Position numbers and translations under genes: made by a program. Below, piece by piece: positions 1 through 5,734 of a stretch of DNA of 6,191 nt. Location of the stretch: positions 1 through 6,191 of the forward strand of contig CAYXVF010000188.1 in assembly GCA_964468125.1 (NCBI GenBank), read 5' to 3'. Position 1 is the stretch's first letter. Every line of letters begins with the position of its first letter. This DNA is from CAYXVF01 sp964468125. GTDB lineage: Bacteria; Myxococcota; XYA12-FULL-58-9; CAYXVF01. The notes beneath the pieces were generated by a model. That model was not told the DNA's origin, did no database searches, and was given only the letters and a program-made list of their open reading frames with translations.

Positions 1-33
1 CGCGTGCACCCTCCGCGGCTTACAAACCGACAA

Positions 34-51
34 TTCCCGCTCTCAGACGGG
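34..51. promoter_or_regulatory. Candidate operator upstream of the acidic-protein gene
   Basis: The 18 bases TTCCCGCTCTCAGACGGG contain the inverted repeat CCCG-N8-CGGG. The same motif recurs at 2505-2522 upstream of the SDR gene with 15 of 18 bases identical. The adjacent 9-mer GGAACGACC (53-61) is also found there as its reverse complement (2500-2508). The motif ends 12 bases before TATAAC (63-68), which resembles a -10 box but has no convincing -35 at 16-18 bp. A role as a regulator site is inferred from the repetition and position. The rest of 1-136 shows no gene I can support. Confidence 0.4.
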
Positions 52-136
52 CGGAACGACCGTATAACAGGCGATTCCGATCGGAGATGGCCGCCCGAGC
101 GCAACCCCGAGCGCGATTCGCCGATTATCGACAATC

Positions 137-2119
137 ATGCGGACGGTGCTCCTCACCCTGGCTGCGGGCGACTCGACCACAGACGGCGCTCACGGCGTGA
201 GCGCGGGCTCGACGACCAGCTCGGATGCGCCGCTCTTTTCGACCCCGACGAACGACTACTACACCCCCGCTCCAATGCTTCGAGATGCTCCTCTGCAGAC
301 CGAGGCGCAGAGCAACGAGGGCGAATCTGCCGCGACCTTTCGATGGTTCGAGCTTCGGGCGGTGCCCCAGGAGACGTTCTCCGAGCAGATGCACGGCGAC
401 ACGGCCCACGAGCTCTTCGCGAGCTCCCTCGACGACCTCGCCGATGCATTCGGTGTGCCCCCAGCTGAAGAGCTCGTCGCCGCGACCGCGTCAGAAGAGG
501 TCGTCTCGGCCATGTCCGAGGAGAACGTCGCCGCTCGCTTTCTGCAAGAGGACCGCGACGCCACTGAGCGGCCACAGATCTTCGAGAGCGATGAAGTGCT
601 CGGGTCGCCCAAGGAACTCGAAGAGGGCCTCGGCCAACAGGCGAAGGGCGAGGGGCAAGAGCTCACCCTGGACACGCGCCGCGACGAGTCGGACGAGAGC
701 GGCCTCCAGGAGCAACCCGCGCCAGCGGCGGTGGAAGTCGACCGAGACGAAGAAGTGGCGCCGAGCGCCCAGGACGAGCCGCGTACACCGTTTACGGGCG
801 AGGCCGAAGCAGCCGCGGCGGCCGAGCATGAACGGACGATTTCCGAATCGGCGGTCGATGAACGCGAGGCTTCGACCGACACCCCGGACGGCACACCGAG
901 GCTCGAAGCGCGGGAGCCTACCGAGCAGGAACGCGAGACGGGCACGCAAGGCGAGGCGCGCACCCCGGCGCTGCCTGCAGAACCCGAACGCGCCGACCCG
1001 GCTCTGGATTCAGAGGGTGCCCCCGCCGCGCCCGCAGGCTCGGACGTACAGGAGGCACGCGAGGCCGAGCGCGATGGGCTCGAGGAGGCGCTCACCGAGG
1101 AAATCGAAGACCTCGAGGAGCTCGACATCGAGGACCTTCTCGACAGCGTCGACCAAGAGCGCGACGAGCTCGAGGAGCTCGAGGAGCTCGAGGAGGAGCT
1201 CCGGGAGCAGGAACAGCGCGAAGCGGAAGATCGGGATCGACAAGAGCAGGAGCGCGACTTGGAAGAAGAGCTCGCGGCCCTCCTCGATGAAGTGGCCGAC
1301 CTCGAGGCAGAGCTCGCGGAGACCTTCGACGAAAGGGACGGGAGCCCGGAGCACGACTCGAGCGGTGAGTCGGACGAGCACCCGCAGGAGCCGACGGAAA
1401 TCGTGGTCGGGAGCACCGAGGCAGAAAACGACGAGCTCGTGATCCTCGACGTCGACGTCGACGAGCTCGCGATCGACGCGCTGGTGAGTGACAGCGGCGT
1501 GGAGCCGCTGGATGTGGAGGTTGAGCGCCCGGACGATGACTCCGAGGCCGAGGCGAGCGAAGAGCTCGACGGCGAAGCCTCGCTCGACGAAGCCGATGAG
1601 GGGGACGCGGACGTCGAAGTCGACGACGAGCGCGAGCTCGAGGTGGAAGCGGAGGAGCGCGACGACTTCGAGCCCGAAGACGCGGACGTCGAGGAAGAGC
1701 TCGAGCCGCTCGAAGTCGAAGGGCGCCATCGCGAGGACGGGGACCGCCACGCTGAGATGGACGACGAGGACTACGAGCTGCCGAGCGACCGCTTCCTCAT
1801 CTCCGGCCGACGCTTCAATGCGGAGCGTGCGGCGGCGACCGGGCTGACGGAGCCGCACTCCTACGTCCTCGAAATCGGAAACCGCCTCGCACCGACCTCC
1901 TGGGAGGCCAAGATGGACGAACACCCCTTTGAGCTTCGGCTCAACATGGACCGCTCACTGACCGGCGAGATTCGTCTTCCGAACGCGGTGGAGACCCTCT
2001 GGCTCGGCCCGGACGCAATTGGGGGCGTGCGCGACGCGAAGATTTCTGTCAGAAGTCTCGACGGTGCCCGCCTCCTAGAGGATTTTCAGGGGCACGTGGT
2101 GATGACCCGACGCCGCTGA
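137..2119 (+). CDS. Large acidic, partly coiled-coil protein of unknown function
   Basis: I do not recognise this 660-residue protein. Residues 1-110 are of fairly normal composition. Residues about 110-310 are low-complexity and rich in Glu, Ala and Pro. Residues about 310-400 carry Leu/Glu heptad-like runs (ELEELEELEEE at 344-354) that suggest a charged coiled coil or long helix. In residues 432-551 I count 58 Asp or Glu in 120. The chain then changes to an ordinary mixed sequence at 552-660, with alternating hydrophobic residues (YVLEIGNRL, FELRLNM, KISVRSL) and a basic end, MTRRR, which looks like a small folded beta-rich domain. There is no clear signal peptide or membrane segment, so a cytoplasmic location is inferred. 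ATG 137 is the first start codon after an in-frame stop at 65-67. Its Shine-Dalgarno is poor, so GTG 197 or ATG 275 are possible alternatives. The rhodanese gene follows 11 bases after the stop, which suggests co-transcription. A scaffold or ion-binding role would be speculation. Confidence 0.8.
   Translation: MRTVLLTLAAGDSTTDGAHGVSAGSTTSSDAPLFSTPTNDYYTPAPMLRDAPLQTEAQSNEGESAATFRWFELRAVPQETFSEQMHGDTAHELFASSLDDLADAFGVPPAEELVAATASEEVVSAMSEENVAARFLQEDRDATERPQIFESDEVLGSPKELEEGLGQQAKGEGQELTLDTRRDESDESGLQEQPAPAAVEVDRDEEVAPSAQDEPRTPFTGEAEAAAAAEHERTISESAVDEREASTDTPDGTPRLEAREPTEQERETGTQGEARTPALPAEPERADPALDSEGAPAAPAGSDVQEAREAERDGLEEALTEEIEDLEELDIEDLLDSVDQERDELEELEELEEELREQEQREAEDRDRQEQERDLEEELAALLDEVADLEAELAETFDERDGSPEHDSSGESDEHPQEPTEIVVGSTEAENDELVILDVDVDELAIDALVSDSGVEPLDVEVERPDDDSEAEASEELDGEASLDEADEGDADVEVDDERELEVEAEERDDFEPEDADVEEELEPLEVEGRHREDGDRHAEMDDEDYELPSDRFLISGRRFNAERAAATGLTEPHSYVLEIGNRLAPTSWEAKMDEHPFELRLNMDRSLTGEIRLPNAVETLWLGPDAIGGVRDAKISVRSLDGARLLEDFQGHVVMTRRR
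1166..1192 (+). repeat. Perfect 9-bp tandem repeat, three copies, inside the acidic gene
   Basis: The unit GAGCTCGAG is repeated three times without a mismatch and encodes Glu-Leu-Glu three times. It lies in the coiled-coil-like part of the protein. Because the unit is in frame, gain or loss of copies would change the protein by three residues without breaking it. The hexamer GAGCTC is unusually common throughout this gene, more than a dozen times by eye, because Glu-Leu is mostly written GAG CTC. Confidence 0.85.
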
Positions 2120-2130
2120 GAGACGAGACC

Positions 2131-2484
2131 GTGCCACACCCGTTGTTTGAACAGACCCTTCCCACTCCCCACGGATTCAGCGAGACCTCGCCGGAGCTGT
2201 TGCATCAACACTCGGAGGGCGTGCGGATCGTCGATTGCCGCGAGCCCGAGGAGTTCGTGGGTCCTCTCGGCCACGTCGCCGGGTCCGAGCTCATTCCGAT
2301 GGCCCAGCTCCCCGAGGCCGCCGACGGGTGGGACCGCTCCGAGGCGGTGGTTGTCGTCTGTCGCTCCGGCAACCGCTCGGGGCAGATGACTCTCGTGTTG
2401 CAACGGATGGGCTTTGAGCGGGTTCTGAATCTTCGCGGCGGCATGCTCGCGTGGAACGAGGCTGGTTTGGACGTCGAGCGCTAG
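2131..2484 (+). CDS. Single-domain rhodanese-like sulfurtransferase
   Basis: This is a 117-residue single-domain rhodanese, a normal length for the stand-alone form. Such proteins carry sulfane sulfur as a persulfide on one Cys and pass it to thiol or cyanide acceptors; the physiological acceptor here is unknown. The family landmarks are in order: VDCREPEEF at 34-42, the HVAGSELIPM segment at 48-57, the active-site loop CRSGNR at 77-82 after a hydrophobic strand (VVVV), and the closing helix and strand QRMGFERVLNLRGGMLAW at 91-108. Cys77 is the predicted catalytic residue. The six-residue loop fits sulfurtransferases rather than Cdc25-type phosphatases. There is no signal peptide, so it is probably cytoplasmic. 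The chosen start is GTG at 2131, eleven bases after the acidic-protein stop and preceded by GAGAGACGAG, which includes weak Shine-Dalgarno bases. The spacing suggests that it is co-transcribed with the upstream gene. Confidence 0.9.
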   Translation: MPHPLFEQTLPTPHGFSETSPELLHQHSEGVRIVDCREPEEFVGPLGHVAGSELIPMAQLPEAADGWDRSEAVVVVCRSGNRSGQMTLVLQRMGFERVLNLRGGMLAWNEAGLDVER

Positions 2485-2537
2485 CACCGTTCAATAACGG
2501 GTCGTTCCCGCTTTACGACGGGTCGCTTTGCACCGTT
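2484..2537 (+). promoter_or_regulatory. Repeat-rich leader upstream of the SDR gene
   Basis: The 77-bp gap between the rhodanese and SDR genes holds nested repeats. GCACCGTT occurs at 2484-2491 and again at 2530-2537. ACGGGTCG occurs at 2497-2504 and 2518-2525. A perfect hairpin is formed by CCGTT (2487-2491), loop CAAT and AACGG (2496-2500). The CCCG-N8-CGGG motif at 2505-2522 matches the one at 34-51. I see no convincing -35/-10 pair and no run of T after a hairpin, so this is more likely an operator or processing region than a simple terminator. The function is inferred. Confidence 0.4.
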
Positions 2538-2547
2538 GGTCCTCTCC

Positions 2548-2555
2548 GGAAGGAG
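2548..2555 (+). promoter_or_regulatory. Shine-Dalgarno site that fixes the SDR start
   Basis: GGAAGGAG lies six bases before ATG 2562. This strong site decides the start of the SDR gene and excludes the longer in-frame reading from ATG 2451, which would overlap the end of the rhodanese gene and add 37 residues not expected for the family. Confidence 0.85.
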
Positions 2556-2561
2556 TGGACC

Positions 2562-3323
2562 ATGCATGACACGCTCGCCGGCGCGGTGTTGATCCTCGGA
2601 GCCGCCTCAGAGGTCGCCCGAGCCGCTGCTAGCGCCTTCGCCTCCCGAGGGCACAGCCTCTATCTCGCGGACCGCGACTCGGGGGAGCTCGACCGGTTGG
2701 CCCAAGATCTGCGGGCCCGGTACGGCGTCGAGGTTCACAGCGGCGAATTTGATCCGCAGAACTACGCCGCCCACCGCTCGTTCTTCAGCACGGTGACCGA
2801 AGCCTTCAACACCCTAGACGGCGTGTTTCTCGCCTTTGCGTACGCCGGCGACCAGGACGCGGCGATCAAGCGGGTGGACGAAGCGGTCACCATCATCTCC
2901 AGAAATTTCACCGGTGCCGTCTCCATTCTCACCCACGCCGCGAATCACTTCGAGGAGCGCAACCACGGCTTCATCATCGCGCTGACCTCCACCGCCGGAG
3001 ATCGGGGACGGCGGTCGAGCTACGTTTTTGGAGCGAGCAAGGCCGGACTGACGACTTTTCTGGAGGGACTGCGGTCGCGACTCCATGGGCAAGGCGTGCG
3101 GGTGATCACCGTCAAGCCGGCCGCGGAGGACGCAGCGGCGGGGCTCGGTATCGACCCCGAGCTTGCGGCATCCTTCCAAGCCACTCCGGAGGAAATCGGC
3201 CATCGAGTGGTCGAGGCCTTGGATCACTCGGCGGACGTCCTCTACGTCCCTTGGTTCTGGCGACCTGTGATGAGCGCGGTGAAGCTGATTCCGGAGATGG
3301 TCTTCAAGCGCCTGCCCTTCTGA
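2562..3323 (+). CDS. DprE2-like short-chain dehydrogenase/reductase with a substituted catalytic Tyr
   Basis: This 253-residue protein has the length of classical SDRs. The nucleotide-binding motif is ILGAASEVARA (11-21), in the relaxed form seen in the DprE2-like branch. Asp37 after strand 2 may favour NAD(H), although Arg38 follows it. Asn115 matches the structural Asn of the active site. The stretch from Ser143 (TSTAGDRGRRSSY) closely resembles DprE2-type reductases, which reduce a 2-keto sugar on a polyprenyl phosphate. So does the C-terminal ADVLYVPWFWRPVM...LIPEMVFKRL. The catalytic Ser143 and Lys160 are present, but the position of the Tyr in YxxxK is Phe156 (codon TTT); the nearest Tyr is Tyr154, two residues too early. 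The usual PG after strand 6 is PA (186-187). Normal activity is therefore doubtful. No dprE1-like partner is in the window. The start is fixed by GGAAGGAG six bases upstream. Family assignment is firm; substrate and activity are not. Confidence 0.9.
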   Translation: MHDTLAGAVLILGAASEVARAAASAFASRGHSLYLADRDSGELDRLAQDLRARYGVEVHSGEFDPQNYAAHRSFFSTVTEAFNTLDGVFLAFAYAGDQDAAIKRVDEAVTIISRNFTGAVSILTHAANHFEERNHGFIIALTSTAGDRGRRSSYVFGASKAGLTTFLEGLRSRLHGQGVRVITVKPAAEDAAAGLGIDPELAASFQATPEEIGHRVVEALDHSADVLYVPWFWRPVMSAVKLIPEMVFKRLPF

Positions 3324-3334
3324 GCCTACGTGCC

Positions 3335-4429
3335 CTAGCCGCGGTTGAAACGCCGCACGCGTTCCCCGAGAAACTCAGCGGCGCGCTCGGCGGTCTGCTC
3401 CCAGGTCGGTTGTTGGAGAAAGCGCGCGTGTGCCGCGTTCCCCATGTCGAGCAGGAGTGCACGGTCCTTCACCCAGCGGTCGACCGCCGCCGCAATCGCA
3501 TCCGGTCGCCGACGATTGACCAGGAAACCCTCGCGGCCATCACTCACGAGCTCTCGCGCCGCACCGTCGTGGGACGCGAGGACGGGCAAATGAAATCCCA
3601 TCGCTTCGAGGTAGGCCATGCTGAATCCCTCCCCCTCGGAGGTGACCGTGAGCGCCTGCGCAATCCGCAATCGCTCGAGCAGCGATTCTCCTTTGAGCGT
3701 TCCCCACAACGTCACGACCTGCGTGAGTCCCTCGCGGACGATGGTCGCCTGTGTCTCCCGAACGTAGGTGGGGTCCTGCTGAAGGTCGCCCACGACGTCG
3801 AGACGCACCGCGGAGCGCTCCATGGTCGCCAAACCGGCGAGGAGGAAGTGCAGCCCCTTGCTTCGAATGACGTCCCCCAAGAACAAGAGTCGAAGGGGGC
3901 CTGGCTGCACCGCGCGCGCTGCCACCGCCCTGTCATCGATGTCCGGCTGGATGTGGTCGCGCCCCGGTTGAGCAATGACAAAGGGCGGAACACTGCCGGT
4001 GAGCCTCTGCACCTCGTCCCGTGTGTCCTGGCTCTTCACGATGATACCGTTGAGTGTCTTGAAATACTGTCGTTCGATCTCTCGGTAGACGCGTCGCTCG
4101 GTCCCCGGCCAGCTTCGAGCGCTCCGCAGCCCGTGCACGACGCTCACAATCGGAAAACGCGCGCTCTTCTCCAGGCTCCGGTTCACATAGAACAACGAGG
4201 GATGGTTGGTCTCGTCCTGCAACAAGACATCAAAGCTGCCCCGACGGAGCTGGCGCCGGAGCCCGAGGGAGAAGTTATCGAGGAGATGGCGCCCGTAGTC
4301 CCGCTCCCTCAACGAGATCACATCGAGGGTGTGCCCGAGGCGCGACAAACCGCGCACTAGGTAGCGGTCGTACAGGTAGCTGCCTGGGTGCTGCGTGAGC
4401 TCGCCGTAGATGATCAAACCAATGCGCAC
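3335..4429 (-). CDS. GT4-type glycosyltransferase (GT-B fold)
   Basis: This 364-residue protein has the size and motifs of a family GT4 retaining glycosyltransferase, which moves a sugar from a nucleotide donor to a lipid, glycan or protein acceptor. The N-terminal acceptor half opens with a Rossmann strand (MRIGLIIYGE) and SYLYDRYLVRGLSRLGH (17-33), and carries VVHG at 97-100. The donor half starts near residue 178. It has LFLGDVIRSKG (182-192), where Lys191 is kept but the Arg usual after the Gly is Asp186. It also has the E-x7-E signature Glu267-GFSMAYL-Glu275, then ARELVSDGREGFLV (291-304). There is no signal peptide or membrane helix, so it should be cytoplasmic or peripheral on the inner membrane. 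The start is GTG at 4429. The gene lies 55 bp downstream of the barrel gene on the same strand and converges on the SDR gene with 11 bp between the stops. The sugar and acceptor cannot be read from the sequence; a surface glycan or glycoprotein is inferred from the neighbours. Confidence 0.9.
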   Translation of the reverse strand: MRIGLIIYGELTQHPGSYLYDRYLVRGLSRLGHTLDVISLRERDYGRHLLDNFSLGLRRQLRRGSFDVLLQDETNHPSLFYVNRSLEKSARFPIVSVVHGLRSARSWPGTERRVYREIERQYFKTLNGIIVKSQDTRDEVQRLTGSVPPFVIAQPGRDHIQPDIDDRAVAARAVQPGPLRLLFLGDVIRSKGLHFLLAGLATMERSAVRLDVVGDLQQDPTYVRETQATIVREGLTQVVTLWGTLKGESLLERLRIAQALTVTSEGEGFSMAYLEAMGFHLPVLASHDGAARELVSDGREGFLVNRRRPDAIAAAVDRWVKDRALLLDMGNAAHARFLQQPTWEQTAERAAEFLGERVRRFNRG

Positions 4430-4436
4430 GAGCGTT

Positions 4437-4443
4437 CTTCCTC
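4437..4443 (-). promoter_or_regulatory. Shine-Dalgarno site for the glycosyltransferase GTG start
   Basis: GAGGAAG on the minus strand ends seven bases before GTG 4429. It supports the GTG start, and translation from there begins directly with the expected MRIGLIIYG strand. The 55-bp gap to the barrel gene (4430-4484) contains no terminator or separate promoter that I can see. Confidence 0.7.
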
Positions 4444-4484
4444 GGGGGCAGACTAGCGCAGGGACGAGGCAGGGTCAGCGCTCG

Positions 4485-5666
4485 CTAGCGATAGCTTTGG
4501 CCGAACCCCACCCCCGCAAAGCCTTCGCGAACGCGCAATCCGTCGACGGTGCGCTGATTCGCCGCAGCAAAAGCGAAAAAGGAGCGCCAAATGCGGTGCG
4601 AGAAGTCGAGGGAAAGATAGGTCGTCTCCGCGAGCTCGACGACTTCGACCGCGCTTCCGATCGCCCTTTGGGCTCCGATCGCACGGAGCTGCCAATCATC
4701 GTCAGCGATCGCGACCGTCGCGTCGAGTCGCAGGCGCCCCGGGAGCGCCCCCTGCTCGAACCCGATCTCCATCCCGAACCCATCCAGGCGAGTCGCGATG
4801 CTCGCGCGTCCCACCCATCCCCGCGCTTGTTCGAGGTCCGCCTTGGCCACGCCCTCGAAGCTGTCGCGCTCGCTCGCGTAGAGCCGATCGAAATAGGAGC
4901 CGATGAAGCCTTCGCCGGCCCAGCGTAAACCACCGCTGATCGCCAGGTGGCGGTCGGCGGGACCGAACCGGAGGGTGATCCCCGAGTCCCCCCCGAGAGC
5001 CGCCGGTCGGTCGCGAAAGAGGCTGCCGAGCGCGACCTGCCAGCTCAAGCTCACCGCGCGCGTCAGCGACTGATCCAGACGCAGGGCCAGATCGGCAGCA
5101 AAAATCGGGGTCGGACCCAATCGACTCGGGGCCCCGGGGTCGACCGCACCGGTCGCGGACCAGTGCAGGCGGGTGCTCTCCCCCTCCAAGAGGCTCGAAT
5201 CGAAATCGACGGCAAGGACGCGCACGTCCAGGAGTCCGTCGCTCGCCACCCGCAGCCGGTGACGGCGACCGTCCCATTCGACCTGTGCGCCGCTGCGCAG
5301 ATCGACGGGCCCGAGGCGACTGGTCAAACGGTCTACGCTGAGCCCTTTCCCGCCGTATTCGCTCAACGGGCCCACGTGAAGGGCAACTCCGTCGAGGTCG
5401 ACCTTGAGCGCTTCGAGCCAGGACGCCCAAGCTTCCGGGTCGTTGAAACCCGCGTTCTCCGCGCCGAGCATGACCGGCGCGCCGACGGAAACGGAGAAGC
5501 GGGGTCGTTCATAGGTGAGCCGCGGGCGCAACAAGGCCCGCGAGCCGGTCGTGTAGCCGTAGCCGAGGTTGAGGGAGTACTCGAGGGTCGCAGACGACTC
5601 GAGGGGAGGAGGAAGCTCGCGGTCGACGGCGTTGGCGCCGACCATCATGAGCACGAACAACAGCAT
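4485..5666 (-). CDS. Exported probable outer-membrane beta-barrel protein
   Basis: I do not recognise a named family for this 393-residue protein. It starts with a short hydrophobic stretch MLLFVLMMVGANA, ending in an ANA-type signal peptidase site, so export is likely. The mature part has no further hydrophobic helix but many amphipathic alternating stretches typical of beta strands. Examples are ATLEYSLNLGYGY, RFSVSVGAPVML, HRLRVASDGLLDVRVLAVDFD, AVSLSWQVALGSLF, HLAISGGLRWA, RLRLDATVAIA and TYLSLDFSH, separated by charged or Gly/Asp-rich turns. This fits an outer-membrane barrel or a related beta-rich envelope protein. Two features are atypical: the signal peptide has no Lys or Arg, and the chain ends in SYR instead of an aromatic residue. 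ATG 5666 is the only usable start because an in-frame stop lies about 30 bases upstream. The gene is 68 bp downstream of the pilin gene and 55 bp upstream of the glycosyltransferase gene, all on the same strand. A hairpin abuts the start codon. Confidence 0.75.
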   Translation of the reverse strand: MLLFVLMMVGANAVDRELPPPLESSATLEYSLNLGYGYTTGSRALLRPRLTYERPRFSVSVGAPVMLGAENAGFNDPEAWASWLEALKVDLDGVALHVGPLSEYGGKGLSVDRLTSRLGPVDLRSGAQVEWDGRRHRLRVASDGLLDVRVLAVDFDSSLLEGESTRLHWSATGAVDPGAPSRLGPTPIFAADLALRLDQSLTRAVSLSWQVALGSLFRDRPAALGGDSGITLRFGPADRHLAISGGLRWAGEGFIGSYFDRLYASERDSFEGVAKADLEQARGWVGRASIATRLDGFGMEIGFEQGALPGRLRLDATVAIADDDWQLRAIGAQRAIGSAVEVVELAETTYLSLDFSHRIWRSFFAFAAANQRTVDGLRVREGFAGVGFGQSYR

Positions 5667-5667
5667 G

Positions 5668-5691
5668 GCGACCGCATTCTCGCGCGGTCGC
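5668..5691 (-). promoter_or_regulatory. Perfect hairpin abutting the barrel gene start codon
   Basis: The arms GCGACCGC (5684-5691) and GCGGTCGC (5668-5675) are exact reverse complements around an 8-base loop, GCGAGAAT, and one base separates the stem from ATG 5666. The loop holds GAGAA, the only Shine-Dalgarno-like bases for this gene. As RNA, this GC-rich stem could limit or shape initiation. As DNA, the dyad could be a repressor site. It is not followed by a T run, so it is not an intrinsic terminator. The structure is seen; the role is inferred. Confidence 0.5.
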
Positions 5692-5734
5692 GTCGATCAT
5701 CCAAAAGAAGCGCTAAACTCGGGAGAACGTTCGC

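Noticed and set aside
63..68. TATAAC as a -10 box for the acidic gene
   Set aside because: No acceptable -35 hexamer lies 16-18 bp upstream, so a promoter is not called.
4..468. Rightward open frame of 154 residues at the left edge
   Set aside because: It is rich in Arg and Pro without domain character, and most of it lies in another frame of the acidic-protein gene. No Shine-Dalgarno site supports it.
1448..1483. EF-hand-like calcium loop DVDVDELAIDAL in the acidic protein
   Set aside because: It has Asp at positions 1, 3 and 5, but lacks the Gly at position 6 and the Glu at position 12. It fits simple Asp/Val low complexity.
1010..1924. Leftward 304-residue open frame with long Leu-rich runs
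   Set aside because: It is the antisense of the GAG/CTC-rich acidic gene. The Leu runs are just the complement of Glu codons, and it has no ribosome site.
2451..2561. Longer N-terminus for the SDR from ATG 2451
   Set aside because: It overlaps the end of the rhodanese gene and runs through the repeat-rich leader, while ATG 2562 has an excellent Shine-Dalgarno site and gives the normal family length.
3251..4360. Rightward 369-residue open frame
   Set aside because: It is antisense to the well-supported glycosyltransferase gene and shows no recognisable motifs. Long antisense frames are common at this GC content.
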